Positions 1-9,001 of a stretch of DNA of 64,000 bases are shown piece by piece. This stretch comes from CBDCWT01 sp965223305 (GTDB taxonomy: Bacteria; Planctomycetota; Planctomycetia; Pirellulales; Pirellulaceae), in NCBI GenBank assembly GCA_965223305.1, contig CBDCWT010000011.1, forward strand, positions 1-64,000. Reading direction: 5' to 3'. The notes beneath the pieces are model-generated. The model had not been told where the DNA came from, did not search any database, and saw only the letters and a program-made list of their open reading frames with translations. Numbering within the stretch: the stretch's first letter is position 1; every line of letters begins with the position of its first letter. The position numbers were made by a program, and so were the translations under genes.

Positions 1-340
1 CGACGGGAGCCCACTTCGGACGGAAGTCGAAACGGTCGAGATAAAGACCTCCGAGGTCGCGGCGTCCGAAGAACATGCCGAAGCCCCACAATGACACGTG
101 CAACTGGTCCCGATCCAGTCGATAGCAGGTGGACCGATCGTCGGTGCTGCGGTCTCGATGGCGTTCAAAGCCAAAACGCATCAGTAGATTTCCCTCGGGA
201 TGTTCCACATCCCTGCCCCAACACCAAACCTGTTGCTCCATCAGCCTGCTGCCGAATCTGAGCACGGGCCGAGGCATGCACCATCCTTGGCCAGTGCGCG
301 CTGGTTGCACGGCTTCGTTTGTTTGAGGCGCTACCGACAT
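1..340 (-). CDS. Hypothetical protein, 3' end cut by window edge
   Basis: An open frame starts with ATG at 340 and runs 113 codons off the left edge without a stop. It is rich in aromatic and charged residues, with stretches such as VWCWGRDVEHPEGNLL and VSLWGFGMFFGRRDLGG, which look like real protein rather than a shadow frame. The start lies one base after the TAA stop of the upstream small gene (342-344), so the two are probably translated from one message. I do not recognise the family. The upstream genes are a CobW GTPase and an FAD oxidoreductase, so this is the distal end of that operon. Confidence 0.6.
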   Translation of the reverse strand, partial: MSVAPQTNEAVQPARTGQGWCMPRPVLRFGSRLMEQQVWCWGRDVEHPEGNLLMRFGFERHRDRSTDDRSTCYRLDRDQLHVSLWGFGMFFGRRDLGGLYLDRFDFRPKWAPV

Positions 341-341
341 C

Positions 342-569
342 TTAATCAGCCTCAGCGGTCACCATGGCAGCGATGTTTGCCAATAACCAGGCAGACGCAG
401 CGAGCAATTGCAGCCAGTCTCCACTGGAGCTGATCCCGTAAGACAGCACGCTGCCAATCCAGCAAACACTTGCACTCGTCTGTCCGAGCCATTCGATACG
501 TAGCACCCTCTTGAGCCGGATTCGCCTCGTGTCTGGCGTGACGGAAGCTTCAATGTTTTCCGTCAACAT
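342..569 (-). CDS. Small hypothetical protein with one hydrophobic segment
   Basis: 75 residues from ATG at 569; an in-frame GTG at 578 is an alternative start. I prefer 569 because AGGAG lies about 8 bases upstream, whereas it abuts the GTG too closely. The middle (WIGSVLSYGISSSGDWLQLLAASAWLLANIAAMV) is hydrophobic and could form one or two membrane segments. The start overlaps the end of the oxidoreductase by 7 bases and its stop is 1 base from the next start, which indicates translational coupling. No family is recognised and no function is proposed. Confidence 0.55.
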   Translation of the reverse strand: MLTENIEASVTPDTRRIRLKRVLRIEWLGQTSASVCWIGSVLSYGISSSGDWLQLLAASAWLLANIAAMVTAEAD

Positions 570-1695
570 ACCGAGCACTCCTCTCCACAGCAGGAGAGAT
601 CATCCAGGTACATGCCCCATTGACGGTACTTTTCCAACTCTTCTGCCGGCAGTCCCAGCAAAGTCGCAATTGCTTTGGCGACAACAGCGAAACGTTGTCG
701 ATACTTGTAGATAAAGCAAAAAACGTGGTTGTCATGACGAACAGCAGGGCCGCAGAGAAACACTCCCGGCACGATGGTCGACTCATCGTGCTCGCTCAGC
801 AATGGATAACCATCATCTGCGTTGCTCGAACAAGTCCTCGACCAGCTTGTGACTTCCATCAAAACCGCCAGCCAGCAGTGGCGGCATGTGGGATTGAAAG
901 CGCCGTCCGTCCTGCGTGTCTGACTTCATACATGCCATCCACCCGAGCGACGGAGCTGATCGGCGTTTGCGGAAACAACTCCACGTACTCCTCAAACCAA
1001 TCTTCTCGCATCCGTTCGAGCGAATACGTAGACAGCGCGAAACTGGGGTCGGAACTCTCGTCTTCCCAGGGACACCCTTTGTCGAACAACTGTACCCGTT
1101 TGTCGCGATACGCCAGGTGGTAGGCTGCGTCGACGCCACTCTCGTAGCCACCGACGATGATGAAGTCGTCTCCATCAAGTTCTTCGTAGCTGGCAATTGT
1201 CGCAGTGTGCCGACAGAGTTCGCTGCCAACAAACCCATTCAAACGTGGGTATTGGAATTCACCGGCAGCCCAAATGACATGCCGGGATCGCAAGGTCTCA
1301 TCAGCCGTATCGATGCGAAAGTCGTCGCCGACGTTTGTGATCCGCTTCACGTCGGTCTTCTCGCGAATCGGTAGCTCGAAGAGCTTCGCGACTCCCCGCA
1401 AGTGGGACGCGTATTCTCCACCCGTCGGATGCTCGACCTCTAAGCTGAACGCGGGCGAAACACCAATCGCGATCGAGTTCAAATCGAGCATACCAATCGA
1501 ATTGCTCGGAAATGAGGGAGTGATGAATCGAGTCTCGGCCGGCCATGCGGCAAACGACGCTCCGACGGAGTGTCGCTCAAGCACGACGAAGTTCTCAATC
1601 CCTGCATGCCGGAGGGCGATTGCAACTCCCACACCCGCAGCGCCACCGCCGACGACTACGACATCGTAAGTCGTGACGTTTGTTGCAGTCTTCAT
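563..1695 (-). pseudogene. FAD/NAD(P)-binding oxidoreductase, two frame changes
   Basis: The N-terminus MKTATNVTTYDVVVVGGGAA carries the Rossmann GxGxxG fold, and a second nucleotide-binding motif (DFIIVGGYESGVDAAYHLA) follows near residue 175. The first frame ends near 859. Family-like sequence continues in a second frame (MPPLLAGGFDGSHKLVEDLFEQ, about 935-825) and then a third (EHDESTIVPGVFLCGPAVRH...FIYKYRQRFAVVAKAI) to a Cys-rich tail CCGEECSVC at 563. The protein is therefore complete in content but split over three frames. ATG at 1695 overlaps the last base of the CobW stop (TGATG) and has GAGGA upstream. It is either a recent pseudogene or a sequence with indel errors; no catalytic inactivation is visible apart from the frame changes. 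Confidence 0.75.
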
Positions 1696-2953
1696 CAAAC
1701 GATGTCCTCGGTTTCGAGTTCGATTGGCGGTAAAGGATCTTCCAAATCCGACCAGGCACGCGGGCCCTGGACGAACTCGATGATCGGTCAACAAACAGCG
1801 ATCCAGGATTCCTCTCGATGCGCTGCTGATCCAGTCCTTGCCCGATGAACACCAGTTCCTGATGGCGATCCCCATGCTCACCCACAGAACTTGGAACGGA
1901 TTTCCGCGATCTCTTCTTCGTCGCTCGGCCACTCCTCCTCGGGAGCCGCCGCCCACCAGAACCCAGCCGGATTCATGCGAATCGAACAACCCGCCTGCGA
2001 CCAGTCGTACGCCCAGTCATGGCGCGATGCGATCCACATCAGACCCTTGCTGCGAAGCAACCGGCAAAAAACAGCCCTTCATCCCAGATCATCCGTCGAA
2101 GGACGTCCGCCAGGCGCTTCGGATGAAAGGGACGGTCACGGCGGTAGACAAAGTTCGATATCCCGTACTCGTCCGTCTCCGCTTGCTCCTCCCCCCTGGG
2201 CACCGCCAGCCACTCAGGCATTCGTTCCGCCTCAGCCAATCGAAATCGGCCCGTGCCCAGAATCGCAGACGTCGGGACGCGGCTTTCGGTAGCGTGCAAG
2301 ATCTCCGCGTTCGGATTGAGTCGCCGAATGATTTGGTCCAGTTGTTCCAGTTCATACGGCGTGATCAGATCGGTCTTATTGATGACGATCACGTTGGCAA
2401 ACTCAACTTGGTCGACCAGCAAATCGACGATGTTCCGATCATCTTCATCGCTGAGGCCGATACGACGATCCGCCAGATCATCCCACGAACCGAAGTCGTT
2501 CATGAAGCTGCCGGCATCGACGACGGTCACCATCGTGTCCAGCTCAGCCAGCTGCGACAGACTGTTCCCTTCTTCATCCTCGAAGGTGAATGTCTCGGCG
2601 ACCGGCAGCGGTTCACTGATCCCGGTCGACTCGATCAGCAGGTAATCGAACCTACCTTCCCGAGCCAACCGCGCAACTTCGACGAGCAGATCCTCGCGCA
2701 ACGTGCAGCAAATGCAACCGTTCGTCATTTCGACAAGTTGTTCGTCCGTTCGAGATAGGTCTGCACCGCCGTTACCTACCAGGGCCGCGTCGATGTTGAC
2801 CTCGCTCATGTCATTGACGATTACGGCTACACGCAATTCTTCACGGTTCGCCAGGATATGATTGAGCAGTGTCGTCTTGCCAGCGCCGAGGAAACCGCTG
2901 AGCACGGTGACCGGTAGGCGCGATCGATTCGGTGGCAACGCTGTCTTCTGCAT
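1695..2953 (-). pseudogene. CobW/YciC-family metal-chaperone GTPase, about four frame changes
   Basis: ATG at 2953 has GGAG about 9 bases upstream. The first 305 residues are an intact G3E GTPase: Walker A GFLGAGKTTLLNH near residue 20, the metal-binding CICC motif (TNGCICCTLRED), a Walker B/E motif (LLIESTGISEP) and NKTD for guanine. The CobW C-terminal domain is then spread over frames: break near 2070 in a T6 run, next block LMWIASRHDWAYDWSQAG (to about 1890), next GEHGDRHQELVFIGQGLDQQ, next ILDRCLLTD, and finally EFVQGPRAWSDLEDPLPPIE to the stop at 1695. Family members deliver zinc or cobalt to metalloproteins. The neighbouring Cys/His-rich protein and surface-anchored stub fit a metal-homeostasis role (inference). 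Confidence 0.8.
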
Positions 2954-3026
2954 AGCTAAACTCCGCAGGGCCTTTCGGGAAATGGGCGGCGGGCCGGCCG
3001 CTGCCAATTCAAATCACCGGTTTCTG

Positions 3027-3170
3027 TCACTCATCAGCGTTGTAGCCGACTGTGAAGTCCACGTGTTCGGTCGTCAAGAACGAACTCAGCGTAGCCAGCA
3101 GGTTGCGCTGTTCCAGCCGCTCGACAGCCGGCGTCTGGCTCAGGAACGACCGCCGCTTGTGAGAAACGCT
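3027..3170 (-). pseudogene. Surface-anchored (choice-of-anchor M type) protein stub with LEPR-like N-terminus
   Basis: About 45 codons read SQTPAVERLEQRNLLATLS followed by SFLTTEHVDFTVGYN and a stop at 3027. The ERLEQRNLLA stretch matches the planctomycete LEPR-type N-terminal surface motif. TTEHVDFTVGY resembles the start of the repeat found in surface-anchored proteins linked to metal ABC transporters. No start codon is visible in frame close by and the rest of the protein is missing, so this is a truncated remnant. It sits between the Cys/His-rich gene and the CobW gene. Confidence 0.5.
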
Positions 3171-3171
3171 C

Positions 3172-3606
3172 TTACGCGTGGGCCGAAGGCGGAGCGCGAG
3201 ATTGAAAGCCAGAACGGCTTTGGGGAGGATAGAAGGTCGGGCAAGCAACCGCCGTTGCCGGAGCCGCAGCCAACGAGACAAACGCCCCCAGTTCAATCGT
3301 TCTATCTTGCGCCTGTCCCAGGACCTGGCAGACCCAGCACATCGACTGACCACGCTGCTGATTCTCAGCGCGTGCATGTCCGTGATGGTGCTGCTCCCCA
3401 TCTGTATCTGCCCCGTGATGAAGATGAGAATTGCCGCACGAGCGCTGTTGGCGTGGCGACTGATTCTCACCGACGCAGCACTGGACCTCGCCACATACGT
3501 CGATGCCAACCGAGCACTGCCAAAGATGCACTGCCCGCCCGCCCACGGCTTGGGCGACGTACAATGCCAGAACGGCAACGGTAAAGATAGGTCGGGCGAG
3601 GCGCAT
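3172..3606 (-). CDS. Cys/His-rich secreted protein, possible metal binding
   Basis: 144 residues from ATG at 3606 (MRLARPIFTVAVLALYVAQA), which reads as a signal peptide; an upstream in-frame extension to 3708 lacks this character. The mature part has many Cys (WQCSVGIDVCGEVQCCVGE), a His-rich stretch (NSHLHHGADTDGEQHHHGH) and a CWVC motif followed by QVLGQAQD, ending in SGFQSRAPPSAHA. Such composition suggests binding of zinc, copper or another soft metal at the cell surface. It is the first gene of the CobW operon. No experimentally characterised homologue is known to me; the metal link is inference from composition and neighbours. Confidence 0.6.
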   Translation of the reverse strand: MRLARPIFTVAVLALYVAQAVGGRAVHLWQCSVGIDVCGEVQCCVGENQSPRQQRSCGNSHLHHGADTDGEQHHHGHARAENQQRGQSMCWVCQVLGQAQDRTIELGAFVSLAAAPATAVACPTFYPPQSRSGFQSRAPPSAHA

Positions 3607-4565
3607 CGAGCCAGCAAACGCGGTGAACCAACAATTCTCTTTCGTCCGACCAACCAGGGAACATCTTACTGTTACGGATGCAGTAGTCAACCGGTTCGGA
3701 CCACGCAAGTCGAGTCAGACATGTCTTACCATGAAGTTAGCAGGCCGACGATGGGCATCACTTGCCGCCGAAACCACAAGGCTGTGTGGGATTTCGCGAC
3801 GCGATGAATGGACTACGCGCTGCGCCGTTGTTGTGACCTCCGGTTGCGCGACGCTCAACCGCTCCGACCGAGTCCCGCCGAAGCTGCCGCGTCGCCCTCC
3901 CGGTCCCTGTCCACTACGCGACTAGGCGAAAGCGTGCCCAGCCGTAGTTTCAACTCGTTGTTTTCGCCACAGAGCTTTTTGAGAGACGGTCGTGATCCAG
4001 CACGGCCTAGCCCCCTCCTCCTAGGTTGGTCCAAGTTGCTCTTCGACCTGTGCGGCGCCGCAGCTGTGGCAGCGACATGTCACACTCCTGCCTCTGGCAG
4101 CATTTCGGTTATCGGCGCTCCAAAAAGAACGCCGCATTCCCCGCGTGACAAGGTCAGAGCCACAACGTAGTCCGCTGAGCGGCCAGTTTCGGCGCACGAA
4201 GCCGCGCGGTTAACGCACGTTCGTGCAAGTTAAGGAAAGCACGGATTGCGCGAGGTGGGAATCGTCCGACGCAGCGAAACTCCGCATCTCTGTCGACCGG
4301 CCGTATCAACATGAGGACAGTCCAACGGCCCACCTGGCAGTTGGATGGCCGCGCCGCTTGATGCCAAGATGGGGGTGGTCGTTGCCCATAAACCCGGCCA
4401 CTGAAAACGGGCGTCGGACGATGAAGCAGAGGCAATTTCAGCTTCCGCAATTGTGAAGGCCTACAGTGATAGAGATACTGGAGAGTTCAAAGTCTTGCGA
4501 GTTACGTATCCATTGGCAGTTGGCGCATACAAGCATTTCTGTCCCCTCGACGGTCCGAACGTTCC
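3607..4565. other. Intergenic stretch without a supported gene
   Basis: About 960 bases between the divergent CobW operon and the HEAT/TPR gene. Short open frames exist on both strands (for example 3808-4170 plus and 4154-4450 minus), but their composition is that of shadow frames and none has a convincing start with a ribosome-binding site. The promoters of both flanking units should lie here. A 15-base string at 4259-4273 recurs at 10509-10523; see the rejected list. Confidence 0.4.
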
Positions 4566-5939
4566 ATGCTAGATGCACTCGACGACATTGACTGGAAATC
4601 GTTGGAACACGCCTACGGCAGTGCCGAAGATGTACCGGAGCTAATCCGCCAACTCTTGGTCCAGGATTCAAAGGTTCGTGCCCAAGTAATGTGGACGCTC
4701 TATGGGAACGTATTCCATCAAGGAACCCGTTACCCAGCAACTCCCCATGTGATTCCATTTCTGATTGAACTCTGTGCAGATCCGACGATATTGGATCGGG
4801 GTGAACTCCTCACGTTCTGGGGAAGCCTGATAACTGGCTACTTCAGCGTTCAGGAGCGGCCGACCTGGGGCGACGGAACTCACCTCTATTTCTGCGGTGA
4901 AGTTCAAAAGGCTGAAGACGAAGACCCGTATTCCGAGGCTCTTCATCAAATCTACCTGAACTCGCTGTCGGGCAGCGAGTTGCTCTTTCGACTCCTCGCC
5001 GATGACAACGACGTGTCGGTTCGCGCCAGAGCAGCTTGGGTCCTGGCTTGCTTGCCAACTTTGGGCGATACGTCGATACGCCACCTTCAGAATCAATTGC
5101 GACGCGAGTCAAACGGATGCGTGCGAGCAGCAATTGCATTCGCACTCGGCGAGATTGGCGATCGGGCAACACTACGAGGAACACTTAGGAAAGGTGTTGA
5201 ACACCCAGCCGCTCGATGCATGGCGACCTGCCAGTTGGCACGGATCGAGCCTAGCGACGAGTTGATTGAGCCACTCCTCGAGTTTATTTGCGAGCCGATT
5301 GATGGATACGAAAACATTCCCGGCGCTGGTGGAGAATCCACAGGAGATGCCGCATTCTCAATCACTTATTTGCCAAACGAAGTGCGTCAGCGCGCCATCC
5401 CTGCGATCAGCGAGCGACTCGAGCACGCCCGTTCATTCGCGACAATCCCACTCGTAACTGCGCTTCTCTCAGCAGCGTTCGAGCAGCGGGAAGAGCCGCT
5501 TACCGAGTTCAATGAACCGCAACGACGAGTGTTACTTGGCCTGCTCAGTGCTCAGGAGCTGTGGTCGATTGGAAACCAGCACTGGACATTCCAATCATAT
5601 GGGCTTCCGCACGATCGTGGGGTTTGCGCGCGGCTCTTGGGTGTGCAAGTGACGACGGACGAAGCGCTTTCGGAACTCAGCATTGCGGTCACTTATGCGG
5701 AAATGGGGTTTCTCGAAGAGGCTCGCAAAGGAATCGACAAAGCGGTTGAGCTAGATCCCGCTGTCTTTGCCCGAGTCCCCAAACCTGAAGAATGTTGGCT
5801 TTATTGTGCGAAGGCCTACGCCGAGACCGATCCAGAACGTGCGGTTAAGGCCTATGGCAATGCTGTTTCAATCGACCGAAACATCGGAAATCGGATCGTT
5901 GTCACATGGAAGCTATCAGAACTGCTCGGACACACCTGA
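4566..5939 (+). CDS. HEAT-repeat protein with C-terminal TPR-like part
   Basis: 457 residues with no signal peptide, so cytosolic. The N-terminus (LDDIDWKSLEHAYGSAEDVPELIRQL...VMWTLYGNVFHQGTRYPAT) matches a widespread group of HEAT-repeat proteins. HEAT-like helices occupy roughly residues 120-300 (VRARAAWVLACLPTLGD, VRAAIAFALGEIGD). The last 90 residues (AVTYAEMGFLEEARKGIDKAVELDP ... ERAVKAYGNAVSID) read as TPR units. HEAT and TPR solenoids mediate protein contacts; no partner is indicated. It opens a run of small plus-strand accessory genes, each apparently with its own control region. Confidence 0.8.
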   Translation: MLDALDDIDWKSLEHAYGSAEDVPELIRQLLVQDSKVRAQVMWTLYGNVFHQGTRYPATPHVIPFLIELCADPTILDRGELLTFWGSLITGYFSVQERPTWGDGTHLYFCGEVQKAEDEDPYSEALHQIYLNSLSGSELLFRLLADDNDVSVRARAAWVLACLPTLGDTSIRHLQNQLRRESNGCVRAAIAFALGEIGDRATLRGTLRKGVEHPAARCMATCQLARIEPSDELIEPLLEFICEPIDGYENIPGAGGESTGDAAFSITYLPNEVRQRAIPAISERLEHARSFATIPLVTALLSAAFEQREEPLTEFNEPQRRVLLGLLSAQELWSIGNQHWTFQSYGLPHDRGVCARLLGVQVTTDEALSELSIAVTYAEMGFLEEARKGIDKAVELDPAVFARVPKPEECWLYCAKAYAETDPERAVKAYGNAVSIDRNIGNRIVVTWKLSELLGHT

Positions 5940-6172
5940 GGATCAATTACAACTGTACTGCTCATCGCACATAGGATAAGGCATGAAGGATATCCAAGAT
6001 CGGAACTGTCCGCGCACCGAACGACAGATGCAGCTTCATCGTCTCCCAAAGGCTGTCCTGGCCATCCATGAGCATGATCAAGACTTATCCACTGCGTCGG
6101 CGTGCAGTCACCGAAAGCTGTCCCGAGAAAGGACCATGATTTCTGGGACTCTATCGATCACAGGAACGTCCG

Positions 6173-6682
6173 ATGCGTGACGACGCTGAAGACGCTTTTG
6201 AACTCGATCCGGCAAATGTTCATCCTCGAGCGGCGGCAGTAATGGTCGATGACTTTTGGTGGGATTGTGTCGATGCAACGGCACCTTTTGGCAACGACAC
6301 AGGCGCGGATACGCTGGCATTCTATCGACAATGGTATGAGCACAACCCTAATGGCAACCCATTGGAGTTTCTATCCGAACTGATCGAAGGCTGGGAAGTG
6401 GATGACTCGCACAAACTATCCGTCGACACGTCAACGGTTCAGCAACGACTTGATGCTGATACGTTCAGCTTGATGACATTTGACGAGGCTGCCATTGCCA
6501 CGGCGTTTGCAGAAGTCTTGATTCGTGGCGACATCGACCAGGGACTGAGACAGTTAGCGTTAGTCGCAATCGAGCGACAGGCACTCAACCCATGCATCAG
6601 CCTATTCGTGGAGTCCGCCCAGGAAGACCGTGCTGCTAGGTTGGCTCGTATGCGCGAAGTCTTGGAAAACTGGTCGGAATGA
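6173..6682 (+). CDS. Hypothetical acidic protein
   Basis: 169 residues, strongly acidic, starting at ATG 6173. Features include VMVDDFWWDCVDATAPFGNDTGADTL and a helical C-terminus (RAARLARMREVLENWSE). The DDFWWD...DTGADTL segment is reminiscent of small planctomycete and myxobacterial proteins of unknown function. No signal peptide or membrane segment is seen. It is a single gene in the accessory stretch with gaps of more than 200 bases on both sides, so it probably has its own promoter. Confidence 0.6.
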   Translation: MRDDAEDAFELDPANVHPRAAAVMVDDFWWDCVDATAPFGNDTGADTLAFYRQWYEHNPNGNPLEFLSELIEGWEVDDSHKLSVDTSTVQQRLDADTFSLMTFDEAAIATAFAEVLIRGDIDQGLRQLALVAIERQALNPCISLFVESAQEDRAARLARMREVLENWSE

Positions 6683-6892
6683 TCATTGGCCCACTGTACA
6701 TCGGTTATGTGTCAAGAAAGAACCCGAAAACGGAACTGAACTGAACTTCGCTGAAGCTCCTGTGTCTAAATGACTTGGAGCTGAAGTGTCATGTCTGAAG
6801 ACGTCGAGTCTGCGATAGCAGACGAAGATGAGACCGCTGATGCCGAGAAACATTTCAAGGACTAGCTGGCACAATAATCGACCGGATAACAC

Positions 6893-7075
6893 ATGGGAAA
6901 GCCAAATGTCAGATTTGTTGCCAAAGCAATCGAGGGAACCGGCTGGCGAGTCTGGGACCGTACGCAAAAGAAATGGTGGGGAAATCCCCTTCACCGGTAC
7001 CCAGAGGCTGTGCTGGCCGAACTCAACGGTCCGAAACGACCCGAGAAACTTGCCGAACTTTGCAAGCAGAAGTAG
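6893..7075 (+). CDS. Small basic protein of unknown function
   Basis: 60 residues, rich in Lys, Trp and Pro (WRVWDRTQKKWWGNPLHRYP), ending in LAELCKQK. The aromatic/basic pattern resembles a short DNA- or nucleotide-associated protein, but nothing specific can be claimed. About 30 bases upstream ends a 24-codon acidic reading frame (6791-6865, MSEDVESAIADEDETADAEK...) that has GGAG ahead of its ATG and could be a leader peptide or another tiny gene. Confidence 0.5.
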   Translation: MGKPNVRFVAKAIEGTGWRVWDRTQKKWWGNPLHRYPEAVLAELNGPKRPEKLAELCKQK

Positions 7076-7104
7076 CCGCGCCCGTCGTGTGGCAAATAAC
7101 CGTA

Positions 7105-7388
7105 ATGAGCACTTCCCTTCTCACCGCCCTTTGGATCGAAGGACCTGATGCCACGGGACCTCTCGGGTATGGCGTCACTGCGTACTCACTTACGATTCTC
7201 TTGAGATTGTTGCACGCGCCGGATATCAGTTGCCGATGAACCCGCACGAACTCTCCGTGAGGCCTGACATCAAGCCAGATGACATCGAATATCGTTACGT
7301 GCGCGACCAGACGGGCCCGATTGTTGTTCAAGGCTTGTGGTATCCGTTCAGAGGAGTTGGACTCGGAACGGGAAGAGCTGCTCGGTGA
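7105..7388 (+). pseudogene. Frame-shifted fragment of a hypothetical protein
   Basis: Starting at ATG 7105, MSTSLLTALWIEGPDATGPL and GYGVTAYSL are followed by a break near 7183. Natural-looking sequence continues in the next frame: YDSLEIVARAGYQLPMNPHE, then LSVRPDIKPDDIEYRYVRDQ and TGPIVVQGLWYPF, to a stop at 7388. Neither frame alone gives a sensible protein; joined they do. The family is not recognised. The end runs into the start of the leucine-rich-repeat frame. Confidence 0.45.
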
Positions 7389-7713
7389 CGACTATTTCGG
7401 CACTGCAACGATGGTGTACAGTGATCAGCAGGGTTTCACGGACTCGGACTTGGAACATGTGAGCCATCTTCGCGACATCAAACAACTTTACCTTCCGGGC
7501 ACGTCCGTCACGAATCAAGGGCTTGGGAACTTGACAGAACTGCACCGGCTCGAAGAACTGGGACTTGAGAACACCCGAATCACAGACGCAGGACTCGCTA
7601 AACTAGGAACGTTGAAGTGCCTTCGACGGCTAATTCTTACCGGAACCCGAGTGACGGACAGCGACGTAAGGGAGCTGAAAGAAGCTTTGCCGAACATTCG
7701 AGTGGAAAGGTAG
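7279..7713 (+). CDS. Leucine-rich-repeat protein, N-terminus doubtful
   Basis: From about residue 25 the frame reads as planctomycete-type leucine-rich repeats: LRDIKQLYLPGTSVTNQGLG, LHRLEELGLENTRITDAGLA, LKCLRRLILTGTRVTDSDV, three units of about 24 residues with the T-x-V/I-T-D/N-x-G/D pattern. The first 20 residues (from ATG 7279) overlap a different, natural-looking frame, so the true N-terminus is probably lost and the gene is a 5'-truncated remnant. LRR proteins of this type mediate protein contacts. No signal peptide is present in what remains. Confidence 0.5.
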   Translation: MTSNIVTCATRRARLLFKACGIRSEELDSEREELLGDDYFGTATMVYSDQQGFTDSDLEHVSHLRDIKQLYLPGTSVTNQGLGNLTELHRLEELGLENTRITDAGLAKLGTLKCLRRLILTGTRVTDSDVRELKEALPNIRVER

Positions 7714-7800
7714 TCGCAGGCGCCGAGCGCCGTTCGATTTAAGGACCGTTCACGAGACGCAACCTGATGAATCGGCCGGGCTGCGGCAGCGAGGGCAGAA

Positions 7801-8064
7801 TTGATAGTCGAACACGACATTCTCGAACAGATCTTGGACGACGATTGGCCACTGAGCCGGTCACTGTCGTTCATCGATTCACTCGGCAAGGATGGCTGGA
7901 TGACCCTCTATCGCCATTGGGAAGATGGAAACGTCCAACTGCTATCCCCCGATTGCTCGGTGCTACCCGATTGGAAGGTTAGAGAGGTATTCAGGTGCAG
8001 GAACGCGAGTCAGGTGATGATTCGTGTTCGTTGCACTGTGAAGGGCGCGAAACGCGTCGTTTAG
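7801..8064 (+). CDS. Short hypothetical protein, weak support
   Basis: 87 residues beginning with TTG at 7801; no better start is seen. The middle (SLSFIDSLGKDGWMTLYRHW ... VQLLSPDCSVLPDWKVREVF) looks protein-like, with alternating hydrophobic positions. The C-terminus is basic. It may be a remnant of a larger gene. It lies between the LRR frame and the DUF1877 gene in the same direction. Confidence 0.3.
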   Translation: MIVEHDILEQILDDDWPLSRSLSFIDSLGKDGWMTLYRHWEDGNVQLLSPDCSVLPDWKVREVFRCRNASQVMIRVRCTVKGAKRVV

Positions 8065-8147
8065 TCGCGATAGCGCCCTGAGAAACGACCGAACGTGAGA
8101 CGTTGTTTACCGCCCGGCACTGGTCACAAACGAATCGGGATGACTCC

Positions 8148-8633
8148 ATGTCGATGATCGGCTGCCTTCTGCAGATCTCGCCGGAGCAGTTACAGCTTCT
8201 TATTGACGATCCGTCGCTGGTAGAGCCGTTCATCTGCCCGAACGGAGAGGAGCAGACAGGATTCATCGACGTCGACAAGGCATGGCAAGGAATCCACTTT
8301 CTGCTTGCTGGAGATCCCTGGAACAGCGAAGCACCGCTTGCCAATGCGGTAACAGGGGGCGTCGAAGTCGGTGACGACGTAGGGTACGGCGCCGCACGCG
8401 ACATCACAGCGGATCAAGTCACAGCAGTAGCGGAAGCCCTTCGCGATCTGTCCCGCGATGATCTAGCGAAGCGGTTCGATGCAGTCGCCCTGCAGGAAAA
8501 CGATATCTATCCCGAAATATGGGATGAAGGCGGGGAGGCCCTAGACTACCTTCTGTCATTCTACGACACCCTTCGAGAGTACTACCTGAAAGCGGCGGCG
8601 GATGGTAACGCGATGCTAAAGTACCTCAATTAG
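8148..8633 (+). CDS. DUF1877 (YfbM-like) protein
   Basis: 161 residues from ATG 8148 (MSMIGCLLQISPEQLQLL); the open frame extends upstream but family members start with M-x-M-I-G. Typical motifs are FIDVDKAWQGIHFLLAGDPW near residue 45, VGYGAARDITADQV near 85, and a C-terminal helical region ending LKYLN. YfbM-like proteins are small cytosolic proteins of unknown function, common in accessory regions. It is separated from its neighbours by non-coding DNA. Confidence 0.85.
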   Translation: MSMIGCLLQISPEQLQLLIDDPSLVEPFICPNGEEQTGFIDVDKAWQGIHFLLAGDPWNSEAPLANAVTGGVEVGDDVGYGAARDITADQVTAVAEALRDLSRDDLAKRFDAVALQENDIYPEIWDEGGEALDYLLSFYDTLREYYLKAAADGNAMLKYLN

Positions 8634-8689
8634 ATGCGTGTGAATACGCCGAGCGGAATCTATCGCAAACGCGAGCTAGCCGAGACCTA

Positions 8690-8900
8690 GATTGAGACCC
8701 ATCGGCTATCGGGAACTCTATCTGCTTTACCTGTCGACGAGGGGGTCTTTGATTGGGCGGTCCGTAACGATGTAATAACGATGAAGGCTGAGAAGCTCGA
8801 AAGGAAGAAGAACGCCCCTGATTTCATCGCCTCATGCTACCCGGCGTCGCTGGACCATTATCATTACAGTGATGGCTGCAAATTCGAGCGTCCCGAATAA
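8690..8900 (+). pseudogene. C-terminal fragment of an unrecognised protein
   Basis: A continuous frame of about 70 codons without a start reads ETHRLSGTLSALPVDEGVFD ... FIASCYPASLDHYHYSDGCK and ends FERPE with TAA at 8898-8900. An internal ATG at 8781 would give only 39 residues. The HYHYSDGCKFE ending looks like the conserved end of a real protein. Upstream frames are closed by stops, so the 5' part is lost. The rest of the gap 8634-9001 shows nothing else. Confidence 0.35.
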
Positions 8901-9001
8901 CGACCGAGATTGCTGGAACAACGCCCAGAGACGATACGCCGTAACGGCCGCGGCTCGAGTTTGGCCATTAACCGAGGCAACGCCAGGAGCAGTCATGTGC
9001 A

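Noticed and set aside
563..580. Read-through of the oxidoreductase TGA stop as selenocysteine after Cys (CSVC-U), prompted by tRNA-Sec
   Set aside because: The continuation overlaps the next gene, has no conserved-looking sequence, and the next start sits at the stop as in normal coupling.
1685..1700. Independent intergenic region between CobW and the oxidoreductase
   Set aside because: The corrected CobW frame ends in IELETEDIV with TGA overlapping the oxidoreductase ATG, so there is no gap.
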